Notes under the pieces: generated by a model
Seen by the model: only the letters and a program-made list of their open reading frames with translations
Databases searched by the model: none
What the model was told of the DNA's origin: nothing
Position numbers and translations under genes: made by a program
Assembly (NCBI GenBank): GCA_002421985.1
Contig: DISF01000102.1
Location: 1-24,937, forward strand
Direction: 5' to 3'
Source: Roseovarius sp. UBA6217
GTDB lineage: Bacteria; Pseudomonadota; Alphaproteobacteria; Rhodobacterales; Rhodobacteraceae
Length of the DNA: 24,937 nt
In this document: positions 14,649-22,308 of the stretch, in pieces
Layout: every line of letters starts with the position of its first letter
Numbering within the stretch: the first letter of the stretch is position 1

Positions 14649-15553
14649 GTATTTCGGGCAAGATGAAGCCGGGGGCGGGGATGACCGAGTATAACTTTGC
14701 CTATCTCGACGAGCAGACCAAGCGGATGATCCGCCGCGCGATCCTCAAGGCGCTGGCGATCCCCGGCTATCAGGTGCCGTTTGCCAGCCGCGAGATGCCG
14801 ATGCCCTATGGCTGGGGCACCGGCGGCGTGCAGGTGACGGCGGCCTGTCTGGTGCCGGAGGACCGGCTCAAGGTGATCGACCAGGGGGCGGATGACACCA
14901 CCAACGCGGTGTCGATCCGCAAATTCTTCGAAAAGACGGCAGGCGTGGCCACCACTGAGGAGACGGCGCGCGCGAGCCTCATCCAGACCCGCCACCGGAT
15001 CCCCGAGACGCCGCTCACCGGGGATCAGGTGCTGGTCTATCAGGTGCCGATCCCAGAGCCGCTTCGCTTTCTCGAGCCGCGCGAGACCGAGACGCGCAAG
15101 ATGCACAGCCTCGAGGAATACGGCCTCATGCATGTCAAGCTTTACGAGGATATCAGCCGCCACGGCGCGATCTCGACAGCCTATGCCTATCCGGTGAAGG
15201 TGGAGGGGCGTTATGTGATGGACCCCTCGCCGATTCCGAAATTCGACAACCCGAAGCTGTCGGACTGCCCGGCGATCCAGCTTTTCGGCGCGGGGCGCGA
15301 GCAGCGGATCTATGCGCTGCCGCCGTATACGAAAGTGGTGAGCCTCGATTTCGAGGATCATCCGTTCGAGGCGAGCAAGGCCGATCAGGACTGCGCGCTC
15401 TGCGGGTCGGCGACGAGCTATCTCGACGAGGTGATCGTCGATGATGCGGGCGGGCGGATGTTTGTCTGTTCCGACACGGATTACTGTCGTGCGCGGCGGG
15501 CGGCGGGGCACGTGGGGGCGCAGGGTGTGCCCCATGAGGAGGCAGGCGCATGA
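14645..15553 (+). CDS. phnJ: C-P lyase radical SAM enzyme PhnJ
   Basis: This is the enzyme that cleaves the C-P bond of ribose 1-phosphonate 5-phosphate, giving the hydrocarbon and ribosyl 1,2-cyclic phosphate 5-phosphate. From the ATG at 14645 it has 302 residues. The [4Fe-4S] ligands sit in a CX2CX21CX5C array (Cys250, Cys253, Cys275, Cys281), with the last Cys in CSDTDYC corresponding to the thiyl-radical residue. IPGYQVPFASREMPMPYGWG carries the conserved glycine region. The first 12 residues (MSISGKMKPGAG) are encoded by a dispersed repeat and precede MTEYNFAYLDEQTKRMIRRA, where homology begins. The ATG at 14681, after GGGGGCGGGG, is therefore a strong alternative start (290 residues). 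The 3' end overlaps phnK by ATGA. Confidence 0.96.
   Translation: MSISGKMKPGAGMTEYNFAYLDEQTKRMIRRAILKALAIPGYQVPFASREMPMPYGWGTGGVQVTAACLVPEDRLKVIDQGADDTTNAVSIRKFFEKTAGVATTEETARASLIQTRHRIPETPLTGDQVLVYQVPIPEPLRFLEPRETETRKMHSLEEYGLMHVKLYEDISRHGAISTAYAYPVKVEGRYVMDPSPIPKFDNPKLSDCPAIQLFGAGREQRIYALPPYTKVVSLDFEDHPFEASKADQDCALCGSATSYLDEVIVDDAGGRMFVCSDTDYCRARRAAGHVGAQGVPHEEAGA
14647..14669. repeat. Dispersed repeat, copy 2, at the phnI/phnJ junction
   Basis: GAGTATTTCGGGCAAGATG and the four following bases match 10909-10931 in 21 of 23 positions; the right inverted arm of copy 1 is absent here. It begins within the phnI stop and supplies the codons of the extra PhnJ N-terminus. Without copy 1 it would pass for ordinary coding sequence. 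Confidence 0.7.
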
Positions 15554-16320
15554 CCCCGCTGTTGCAGGTGCGCGATGTGGCGAAGTTCTACGGCGGGCGG
15601 CGGGGCTGCGAGGATGTGTCGTTCGATCTCTGGCCCGGCGAGGTGATGGGCATCGTGGGCGAGAGCGGATCGGGGAAATCGACGCTGCTGGCCAGCCTCT
15701 CGGGGCAGATGGCACCCGACCGGGGCGCGGTGATCTATGACACGCGCGACCGCGGGCCGGTGGATGTGCGGGCGATGTCCGAGCCCGAGCGGCGGATGCT
15801 GATGCGCACCGATTGGGCGCTGGTGCATCAGAACCCGCGCGACGGGTTGCGCATGGGCGTCTCGGCGGGCGGCAATGTGGGCGAGCGGCTGATGGCGGTG
15901 GGCGCGCGGCATTACGGCGATATTCGCGCGCGGGCGGTCGACTGGCTGGGCCGGGTCGAGATCGCCGCCGACCGGGTGGATGACCGGCCCACGGCGTTTT
16001 CCGGCGGGATGCAGCAGCGGTTGCAGATCGCGCGCAATCTGGTCACCGGCCCGCGCCTTGTGTTCATGGACGAGCCGACGGGGGGATTGGATGTGAGCGT
16101 GCAGGCGCGGCTTCTCGATCTCTTGCGCGGGCTGGTGCGCGAGATGGGCCTGTCGGCGGTGATCGTGACGCATGATCTGGCGGTGGTGCGGCTTCTGGCG
16201 GACCGTTTGATGGTGATGAAGGAGGGCCGCGTGATCGAGGCGGGGCTGACCGATCAGGTGCTCGACGATCCGCAGCATGGGTATACGCAGTTGCTGGTGA
16301 GTTCGGTGTTGCAGGTCTAG
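15550..16320 (+). CDS. phnK: C-P lyase ATP-binding subunit PhnK
   Basis: This is an ABC-type ATPase of 256 residues that docks on PhnJ of the core complex rather than on a membrane permease. Walker A is GESGSGKST (37-45), the Q-loop region LVHQNPRDGLRM, the signature FSGGMQQRLQIARNL, Walker B LVFMDEP and the H-loop VTHDLAVVRL. The PhnK-specific YGGRRGCEDVSFDLWPGEV and ARHYGDIR sequences separate it from oligopeptide ATPases, to which the family is related. It starts inside the phnJ stop (ATGA). A 31-base gap with a strong Shine-Dalgarno (AAAAGGAG) separates it from the corA-like gene. Confidence 0.94.
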   Translation: MTPLLQVRDVAKFYGGRRGCEDVSFDLWPGEVMGIVGESGSGKSTLLASLSGQMAPDRGAVIYDTRDRGPVDVRAMSEPERRMLMRTDWALVHQNPRDGLRMGVSAGGNVGERLMAVGARHYGDIRARAVDWLGRVEIAADRVDDRPTAFSGGMQQRLQIARNLVTGPRLVFMDEPTGGLDVSVQARLLDLLRGLVREMGLSAVIVTHDLAVVRLLADRLMVMKEGRVIEAGLTDQVLDDPQHGYTQLLVSSVLQV

Positions 16321-16351
16321 GCATGGTGAGATTGGTAAAAGGAGACCGCCG

Positions 16352-17308
16352 ATGATCACTGCCTATGCGCGCGAAGGTGAGGGGCTGCGCGTCCTCGATG
16401 CCAGCGAGGCGGCCGCGCCGATCTGGATCGACCTTTATCAGCCGGACGCGGAGGAGCTTGCGCTTGTCTCGGGGCGCAGCGGTATCGACCTGCCGACGCG
16501 CGCCGATCAGGAGGAGATCGAGCAATCCTCGCGGCTTTATCTTGAAAACGGGGTGCCGGTGATGACCGCGCTTTTGCCGTCGCAGGCGGGCAGCGAGGCG
16601 ATGCAGATGGGGCCGGTCACGTTTGTTCTGCGACCCGCGCAGCTCATCACCATCCGCCACCACGCGCCGCGCCCGTTCGAGACCTTTGCGGGCCGCGCGG
16701 CCAAATCCTCGCTGGGCTGTGCCACGGCGGAGGCGGTGCTCGTGGGGCTGCTGGAAGAGATCATCGACCGGCTGGCGGACATCACCGAGCACAAGGGCCG
16801 CGAGATCGACGCCATCTCGCGCCGCGTCTTTGGCCCCGGCAAGATGACCACCGAAGAACACCGCGCCACCCTGCGAGAGATCGGGGCGGCCGATACGCAG
16901 GTCATGCACCTGCGCGAGAGCCTGATGACGCTGGAGCGGGTTCTGGGATTTCTCATGCCGGTGTTCGATGCGATGCGCTCTGCCAAGGCGCTGCGCGCGA
17001 TGCTCAAGACGCATTATCGCGACGTGCGCACGATTGGCGAGCACGCCAGCTATCTGCAACAGAAGACGGCGCTTTTGCTCGATGCGACTCTGGGCCTCAT
17101 CAATATCGAGCAGAACGCGATCATCAAGATTTTCTCAGTGGCGGCGGTGGCGTTCCTGCCGCCGACCTTGGTGGCGTCGAGCTATGGCATGAATTTTGTC
17201 CATATGCCCGAGCTGGAATGGGTCCTGGGCTATCCGATGGCGCTGGGGTTGATGGTGCTCTCGGCGGCTGTGCCGCTTTGGTATTTCCGCAGGCGCGGGT
17301 GGCTGTGA
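16352..17308 (+). CDS. CorA-family divalent cation transporter
   Basis: This is a 318-residue protein with the complete CorA architecture. An N-terminal cytoplasmic alpha/beta domain (about 1-140) and long helices (about 145-255) lead to two C-terminal membrane segments (about 257-277 and 291-310). The pore signature YGMNF is at 278-282, followed by the acidic loop HMPELEW. It should be a homopentameric inner-membrane channel for Mg2+ (or Co2+/Ni2+). The strong ribosome site AAAAGGAG lies ahead, and the gene is in line with phnK and phnL, with its TGA seven bases before the phnL region. Its presence inside a C-P lyase operon is unusual relative to the E. coli gene order; it may supply Mg2+ for the nucleotide-dependent steps, which is inference. 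Confidence 0.93.
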   Translation: MITAYAREGEGLRVLDASEAAAPIWIDLYQPDAEELALVSGRSGIDLPTRADQEEIEQSSRLYLENGVPVMTALLPSQAGSEAMQMGPVTFVLRPAQLITIRHHAPRPFETFAGRAAKSSLGCATAEAVLVGLLEEIIDRLADITEHKGREIDAISRRVFGPGKMTTEEHRATLREIGAADTQVMHLRESLMTLERVLGFLMPVFDAMRSAKALRAMLKTHYRDVRTIGEHASYLQQKTALLLDATLGLINIEQNAIIKIFSVAAVAFLPPTLVASSYGMNFVHMPELEWVLGYPMALGLMVLSAAVPLWYFRRRGWL

Positions 17309-17319
17309 AGGGGATGGCG

Positions 17320-17991
17320 ATGATCGAGGTCGAGGGGCTGGGCAAGCGGTTTGTCCTGCACAATCAGGGCGGGGCCGTGATCGAGGTGATGGCGGGGGCG
17401 CATCTGCGGGTGGAACCCGGCGAATGCGTGGCGCTCACGGGGGCCTCGGGGGCGGGCAAGTCAACGCTGATCCGGATGATCTATGGCAATTACCGCGCGA
17501 GCGCGGGGCGGATCATCGTGGGCGGCCTTGACGTGGCGCGGGCGGCCCCGCGCGAGATCATCGCGCTGCGCCGCGAGCGGCTGGGCTATGTCAGCCAGTT
17601 CCTGCGGGTGGTGCCGCGCGTGCCCACGATCGAGGTGGTGGCCGAGCCGCTTCTGGTGCTGGGGGTGGCGCGTGAGGCGGCGCAGGCGCGCGCCGAGGCG
17701 TTGCTGCGGCGTCTCAATGTCCCCGAGCGGCTCTGGTCGCTCAGCCCCACCACGTTTTCCGGGGGCGAGCAGCAGCGGGTGAATATCGCACGCGGGTTCG
17801 CGCATGACTACCCGGCGCTGATGCTGGACGAGCCGACGGCGAGCCTTGATTCGGGCAACCGCGAGGCGGTGCTGGGCCTCATCGAGGCGGCCAAGGTACG
17901 CGGGGCGGCGATCCTCGGGATTTTCCATGACGAGGGCGCGCGCGTGCGGGTCTGTGACCGTGAGGTGGATGTGAGCGGATTCGCGGCATGA
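17320..17991 (+). CDS. phnL: C-P lyase ATP-binding subunit PhnL
   Basis: This is a 223-residue ABC-type ATPase needed with PhnG, PhnH and PhnI for ribosyl phosphonate formation. AAGGGG at 17308-17313 favours the ATG at 17320 (MIEVEGLGKRFVLHNQGG), although the ATG at 17314 is also in frame. Walker A is GASGAGKST (41-49), with VSQFLRVVPRVP in the Q-loop, the signature FSGGEQQRVNIARG, Walker B LMLDEPTASLD and the H-loop GIFHDEG. The wording FHDEG rather than a THD-type H-loop is typical of PhnL. The stop overlaps phnN by ATGA. The upstream frame runs into the corA 3' end and is not used. Confidence 0.94.
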   Translation: MIEVEGLGKRFVLHNQGGAVIEVMAGAHLRVEPGECVALTGASGAGKSTLIRMIYGNYRASAGRIIVGGLDVARAAPREIIALRRERLGYVSQFLRVVPRVPTIEVVAEPLLVLGVAREAAQARAEALLRRLNVPERLWSLSPTTFSGGEQQRVNIARGFAHDYPALMLDEPTASLDSGNREAVLGLIEAAKVRGAAILGIFHDEGARVRVCDREVDVSGFAA

Positions 17992-18536
17992 GCGCCGGGC
18001 GGTTCATCGCGGTGGTGGGGCCGTCGGGCGTGGGCAAGGATACGCTGATGCGTGCGATGGTGGCGGCGCGGCCCGGCCTGCGGCGGGTGCGGCGGGTGAT
18101 TACCCGGCCGGCCGATGTGGAGGGCGAGGGGCATGAGGCGGTGAGCGAGGCGGAATTCGAGACGCGGCTCAAGGATGGCGGATTCGCGCTGCATTGGCGC
18201 GCGCATGGGGTGCGCTATGGCGTGCCGGTGGGGGTGGCGATGGATCTGGCGCAGGGGCGCGATCTGCTGGTGAACCTCTCGCGCGGGGTGCTGGCGGAGG
18301 CGCAGGCGCGGTTCCGGCCCTTTGCCGTGCTGCATCTGGTGGCCGTGCCGGAGGTTCTGGCGGCGCGGCTGGCGGCGCGGGGGCGCGAGGGGGCCGATGA
18401 TATTGCCGAGCGGCTGGAGGGGGCCGACGCGGCGTTGCCCGAGGGGGTGGGGCCGGTGGTGCGGATTGATACCGATGCGCCGCCCGAGAAACTGGCCAAG
18501 GCGGCGCTGAGGGCGCTTTACCCGGTGAGGGCGTGA
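17988..18536 (+). CDS. phnN: Ribose 1,5-bisphosphate phosphokinase PhnN
   Basis: This is a 182-residue kinase that uses ATP to turn ribose 1,5-bisphosphate into PRPP, the last step of the C-P lyase path. It has a P-loop GPSGVGKDT (11-19), the guanylate-kinase-like block RRVRRVITRPADVEGEGHEAVSEAEFE, and ALHWRAHGVRYGVPVGV. The C-terminal LAARLAARGREGADDIAERL is the lid-type region. It starts in the phnL stop (ATGA) and closes the operon. Its last 19 bases overlap the 3' end of the convergent DUF1045 gene, so the operon has no room for a conventional terminator. Confidence 0.94.
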   Translation: MSAGRFIAVVGPSGVGKDTLMRAMVAARPGLRRVRRVITRPADVEGEGHEAVSEAEFETRLKDGGFALHWRAHGVRYGVPVGVAMDLAQGRDLLVNLSRGVLAEAQARFRPFAVLHLVAVPEVLAARLAARGREGADDIAERLEGADAALPEGVGPVVRIDTDAPPEKLAKAALRALYPVRA

Positions 18537-19195
18537 CGGTGGATCAGGTGAAAGCGGCCCTCGGCATCCTCGGCCATGAGCGACAGCGCGTCGATCACGA
18601 AGGGGCGCGGCAGGAGCGGCGCGAGCCGTGGCGCGAGCATGGTTTGCACCGCCTCAAGCGTCGCGGGCGGCAGCGGGCCGGTGAGGGTGATGTGAAAGCG
18701 AAAGGCGTCCATCACGTATGGGTAGCCCCATGCGCGCAGGTTGGCCTCATGCGCGGGCGAGAGGCCCTTGCCGCGGCGGCGGGCCAGGTCGGCCTCGGTC
18801 AGCGGCGCGCGGAACGCCTCAAACGCGCGCACGGTGGCGGCGGCGAGCGCGTCGAGCGCGCCGGTGTCGCCCACGGGCCGCAGCGCGACAAAGCGGCCAA
18901 GGGCGGCCATGTCGAGCGCGTCGAGGGTGACGGGCGCGCGGGCCGCGCAGAACCGGACAAACGCCTCGGCAAGGGCCGCCTCGGTCTGGCCGGGGGCGAG
19001 GCGGAAGGGCGGCTTCATCGTTGCGTGAAGCCCGTATTTGCGCGGCGTGGCGGTGATCTCGGCCACGGGCAGGGGCATTTCGGGATGCGGGCAGGCGCGG
19101 CCCGTCGCGGGATCCCAGCCCAGCCAGGAGGCACCGAAATCGGCCAGCGGCCCCGGCGCGGGGGTGAAATAGACGGCGTAGCGGGTGGGTGTCAT
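18518..19195 (-). CDS. DUF1045 phosphonate-locus protein (two-histidine phosphoesterase type)
   Basis: This is a 225-residue cytoplasmic protein of the phosphonate-operon DUF1045 family. The ATG at 19195 is chosen over the longer frame because AAGAGAG lies five bases ahead and MTPTRYAVYFTPAPG is the family start. Two HxT motifs are visible: His57-x-Thr59 in YGLHATMKPPF and His168-x-Thr170 in FRFHITLTGPL. Paired HxT/S motifs are the catalytic signature of the 2H phosphoesterase superfamily, which acts on cyclic phosphates and 2'-phosphates. No phnP is found here, so it may open the ribosyl 1,2-cyclic phosphate made by PhnJ; that role is inferred. It is convergent with phnN and divergent from phnM. 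Confidence 0.88.
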   Translation of the reverse strand: MTPTRYAVYFTPAPGPLADFGASWLGWDPATGRACPHPEMPLPVAEITATPRKYGLHATMKPPFRLAPGQTEAALAEAFVRFCAARAPVTLDALDMAALGRFVALRPVGDTGALDALAAATVRAFEAFRAPLTEADLARRRGKGLSPAHEANLRAWGYPYVMDAFRFHITLTGPLPPATLEAVQTMLAPRLAPLLPRPFVIDALSLMAEDAEGRFHLIHRHALTG

Positions 19196-19248
19196 GGGCG
19201 CTCTCTTAACGGGTATCGCGTCGTATTGCAGGAAAGTGTGAGCGTGAC
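19196..19248. promoter_or_regulatory. Divergent promoter region of DUF1045 gene and phnM
   Basis: Only 53 bases separate the two start codons, and both promoters must lie here or within the genes. On the minus strand AAGAGAG is a good Shine-Dalgarno for the DUF1045 gene. On the plus strand AGGAAAG stands 12-18 bases before phnM, a rather long distance. No convincing -35/-10 pair or PHO box is seen. Confidence 0.4.
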
Positions 19249-20391
19249 ATGACAGAAGAGACAATCCTCGCCAATGCCATGTTGGTGCTGCCCGGAGAGG
19301 TGCGGCGCGGCTCGGTCGTGTTGCGCGGGGGCCGGATCGCCGATCTGGCCCTGGGCGCGGGCGTGCCGAAAGGGGCGGTGGATTGCGGCGGCGATTACCT
19401 CGCGCCGGGGCTGGTGGAGTTGCACACCGACAATCTCGAGCGCCACATCCAGCCGCGCCCCAAGGTGGACTGGCCGCATGAGGCGGCGATCCTCGCGCAT
19501 GATGCAGAGCTTGCCAGCGTCGGGATCACCACGGTTTTCGATGCGATGCGGGTGGGGTCGGTCCCCACCGGCGTGGGGCGGTTCAGGGCATATGCGCGCG
19601 GGCTCGCCGATGAATTATGGGCCTTGCGCGCGGCGGATGCGCTTCGGATCAGCCATTTCCTTCACTTGCGCGCCGAGGTCTGTTCGGAGACGCTGGAAGA
19701 GGAGCTGGAGGCGTTCGGCGCGCAGGACCGGGTGGGGATCGTGAGCCTGATGGATCACACGCCGGGGCAGCGGCAGTTTCGGGATATGGCCAAGCTCGAG
19801 GCCTATGTGAAGGGCAAGCATGGTCTCGACGATGCCGGGTTCGCCGCGCATGTGGCGCAGCTCAGGGCGCTGCGCGCGGCCAATGGCGCGCGCCACGAGG
19901 CGGCGGCGGTGGCCCATGCGCGCCGCTATGGCGCGGTGCTGGCAAGCCATGACGACACCACCGAGGCGCAGGTGGCGGTATCGGACGGCTATGGCATCAG
20001 GCTGGCCGAGTTTCCTACCACGGCAGAGGCGGCGCGGGCCTGCGGCGCGCGCGGGATCGCGGTCATCATGGGAGCGCCGAACCTGATCCGGGGCGGCTCG
20101 CATTCCGGCAACGTGGCGGCGCGCGATCTGGCCGAGGCCGGGATGCTCGATATCCTGTCGTCGGATTATGTGCCCTCGGCGCTGCTTTACGGGGCGGTAA
20201 AGCTGGGGCTGCTCTGGGGCGATATGGCGCGGGGGCTGGCCACGGTGACGGCCAACCCGGCGCGTGCCGTGGGGCTGGTGGATCGCGGGCGGATCGAGGC
20301 CGGGGCGCGCGCCGATCTGGCGCGCTTTGGCCTGCGCGGCGAGGTGCCCGCGCTGCGCGCGGTGTGGTCGCAGGGGCGGCGCGTGGGGTGA
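19249..20391 (+). CDS. phnM: PhnM, ribose 1-phosphonate 5-triphosphate diphosphohydrolase
   Basis: This is a 380-residue amidohydrolase-superfamily enzyme that removes pyrophosphate from ribose 1-phosphonate 5-triphosphate before C-P cleavage. The first metal motif is HTD (His59-Thr60-Asp61) in ELHTDNLERHIQPRPKVDWP, a PhnM hallmark. Others are HFLHLRAEVC, LMDHTPGQRQFRD, ASHDDTTEAQV, and the late Asp in DILSSDYVPSALL. The end LATVTANPARAVGLVDRGRIEAGARADL is the usual amidohydrolase C-terminus. It is transcribed alone, away from the DUF1045 gene, rather than between phnL and phnN as in E. coli. Confidence 0.95.
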   Translation: MTEETILANAMLVLPGEVRRGSVVLRGGRIADLALGAGVPKGAVDCGGDYLAPGLVELHTDNLERHIQPRPKVDWPHEAAILAHDAELASVGITTVFDAMRVGSVPTGVGRFRAYARGLADELWALRAADALRISHFLHLRAEVCSETLEEELEAFGAQDRVGIVSLMDHTPGQRQFRDMAKLEAYVKGKHGLDDAGFAAHVAQLRALRAANGARHEAAAVAHARRYGAVLASHDDTTEAQVAVSDGYGIRLAEFPTTAEAARACGARGIAVIMGAPNLIRGGSHSGNVAARDLAEAGMLDILSSDYVPSALLYGAVKLGLLWGDMARGLATVTANPARAVGLVDRGRIEAGARADLARFGLRGEVPALRAVWSQGRRVG

Positions 20392-20512
20392 GGGGGGCGA
20401 GGTGAGGGGCGTGGTCTATGCTGCCATTCGCTTTCCGTCCCTCGCGCGGCTTATCCCCAAGCATCTACGTTCCCTTCAGCCCCCTCGCGGTGGCAGCCTT
20501 GCGGCGGCCCTT

Positions 20513-20541
20513 TTGACACCCGCACGCGGCGGGCGCATAAG
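20513..20541 (+). promoter_or_regulatory. Sigma70-like promoter ahead of the FAH gene
   Basis: TTGACA (20513-20518), a 17-base spacer and CATAAG (20536-20541) form a consensus-like promoter 35 bases before the FAH-domain ATG at 20576. It suggests that transcription of the next genes is independent of phnM. The rest of the 184-base gap after phnM shows nothing I can name. Confidence 0.65.
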
Positions 20542-20575
20542 GAGGCCACTGACCGCATTTGCCCCGGAGCGCCCC

Positions 20576-21274
20576 ATGACCACGCCGCTTTTCGACATTC
20601 CCGCCCCGCCGCTTGTGCCCATTGAGGGCGCGGCGCGCGGCTATCCGGTGCGCCGCATCTTTTGCGTCGGGCGCAACTATGCCGCGCACGCCGCCGAGAT
20701 GGGCAACGAGGTGGACCGCGAGGCGCCATTCTATTTCACCAAGTCGGCCCATGCGCTGTGCCTGTCGGGGGCAACGATCCCCTATCCGCCGGGCACCGAG
20801 GACTGTCATCACGAAATGGAGTTCGTGGTGGCGCTGGGCGCGCCCGCGTTCCGGGTGAGCGAGGCCGGGGCGATGGCGGCGGTCTGGGGCTATGGCTGCG
20901 GCATTGATCTCACGCGCCGTGACCTGCAGGGCCAGGCCAAGGACAAGCGGCGGCCCTGGGACCTCGGCAAGGATTTCGAGAACGCGGCGATCATCGGCGC
21001 GCTGACGCCCAGGGCGGCGTTTGGCGAGATCGGCGATCAGGCGATCCGGCTGGCGGTCGACGGGCGCGAGGCGCAGGCGGCGCGGCTGTCGGATATGGTC
21101 TGGTCGGTGCCCGAGATCATCGCGCATCTGTCGCGGTTCTATCACCTTGGCGCGGGCGATCTGATCTATACCGGCACGCCTGCGGGCGTGGGGCCGGTGG
21201 GGCCGGGCAATGTGCTGGAGGGCGAGATCGACGGGCTGGCCCCGTTGCGCGTGACCATCGGCGCGGGGGCCTGA
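20576..21274 (+). CDS. Fumarylacetoacetate hydrolase (FAH)-family protein
   Basis: This is a 232-residue enzyme of the FAH superfamily. The start at 20576 follows CCGGAG. The fold markers are IFCVGRNYAAHAAEMGN, PFYFTKSAHAL, the metal-binding HHEMEFVVALG (His/Glu pair), GYGCGIDLTRRDLQGQAKDKRRPWDLGKDFE and the C-terminal GDLIYTGTPAGVGPVGPGNVLEGEIDG. Mg2+-dependent members of this size hydrolyse fumarylpyruvate or other acylpyruvates, or decarboxylate oxaloacetate. The form resembles the fumarylpyruvate hydrolase type, but the substrate cannot be fixed from sequence. It has its own promoter and is followed after four bases by the SLAC1-type channel gene. Confidence 0.88.
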   Translation: MTTPLFDIPAPPLVPIEGAARGYPVRRIFCVGRNYAAHAAEMGNEVDREAPFYFTKSAHALCLSGATIPYPPGTEDCHHEMEFVVALGAPAFRVSEAGAMAAVWGYGCGIDLTRRDLQGQAKDKRRPWDLGKDFENAAIIGALTPRAAFGEIGDQAIRLAVDGREAQAARLSDMVWSVPEIIAHLSRFYHLGAGDLIYTGTPAGVGPVGPGNVLEGEIDGLAPLRVTIGAGA

Positions 21275-21278
21275 CGGC

Positions 21279-22220
21279 ATGAAGCTGGCACAGGTTCCGG
21301 TGACGCTTTTCACGGTGGTGATGGGGCTTTGCGGCTTCACGCTGGCGCTGCGCGCGGGCGAGGTGGCGGCGGGGCTGGTGCCTCTGGCCTCGGGGGTGGC
21401 GCATCTCGTGACGCTGGCGGTCTTCGTGGTGGTCGCGCTGGCCTACACGGCCAAGGCGCTGCGCCATCCGCAGGCGGTGGCCGAGGAATGGGCGCATCCC
21501 GTGAGCCTTGCGTTCTTTCCGGCGATTTCGATCGCGCTGCTGCTGTTTTCGATCGTCATGCTCGCGCCCGCGCCGGGGATTGCGCGGGGGCTGTGGCTGG
21601 TGGCGGTGCCGATGCAGCTTGTGCTGACGCTGGCGGTGGTCTCGGGCTGGATCGGGGCGCGGTCGTTTCAGCACGGGCACCTGACGCCCGCGTGGTTCAT
21701 CCCCGCCGTGGGCAATGTGATCGTGGCCATCGCGGGGGTGCCGCTGGGTTACGTAGAGCTAAGCTGGTTCTTTGCCTCGGTGGGGCTGATCTTCTGGGTG
21801 GTGCTGCTGGCGCTGGTGATGAACCGGCTTATTTTCCACGATCCGCTGCCCGAGCGGTTGCAGCCGACGCTGGTGATTCTCGTTGCGCCCCCGGCGGTGG
21901 GATACCTCGCCTGGGTGGCGCTGGCGGGGGAGGTCGATGCCTTTGCGCGGGTGCTGCTCAACATCGCTTATCTGTTCGTGCTGATCGTCGCGGTGCAGGT
22001 GCCGCGCCTGTTGAGGCTGCCGTTTTCGCTGTCGCATTGGGCGCTGAGCTTTCCGCTGGCGGCGGTGACGGTGGCGAGCTTTGCCCATGCCGCGCGCCTT
22101 GGATCGGCGGGGCACGCGGTGATCGGCTTTGGCCTGCTGGCGGTGCTGGTGGCGATCATCGCGGGGCTGATGTGGCGCACGGGCCGCGCGCTGGCAAAGG
22201 GCCGCCTCTTCGGGGGATGA
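21279..22220 (+). CDS. TehA/SLAC1-family membrane protein
   Basis: This is a 313-residue integral membrane protein with about ten transmembrane helices. HPVSLAFFPAISIALLLFSI, TPAWFIPAVGNVIVAIAGVPLG and PFSLSHWALSFPLAAVTVASF are the pore-lining blocks of the tellurite-resistance/dicarboxylate (TDT) and SLAC1 anion channel family. Members move anions, or export small acids, out of the cytoplasm. The gene starts four bases after the FAH gene, so the two are co-transcribed. Tellurite resistance itself should not be assumed. The start ATG has no strong ribosome site, so coupling to the upstream gene is likely. Confidence 0.85.
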   Translation: MKLAQVPVTLFTVVMGLCGFTLALRAGEVAAGLVPLASGVAHLVTLAVFVVVALAYTAKALRHPQAVAEEWAHPVSLAFFPAISIALLLFSIVMLAPAPGIARGLWLVAVPMQLVLTLAVVSGWIGARSFQHGHLTPAWFIPAVGNVIVAIAGVPLGYVELSWFFASVGLIFWVVLLALVMNRLIFHDPLPERLQPTLVILVAPPAVGYLAWVALAGEVDAFARVLLNIAYLFVLIVAVQVPRLLRLPFSLSHWALSFPLAAVTVASFAHAARLGSAGHAVIGFGLLAVLVAIIAGLMWRTGRALAKGRLFGG

Positions 22221-22308
22221 GCGCGCGGCGCGGCGCGTGCCCTCTGGACAGGCCCCGGCGGCGGTGGTTTGATCCGGCCCAAGCCGAACCATCTGCCGGA
22301 GTCCCCCG

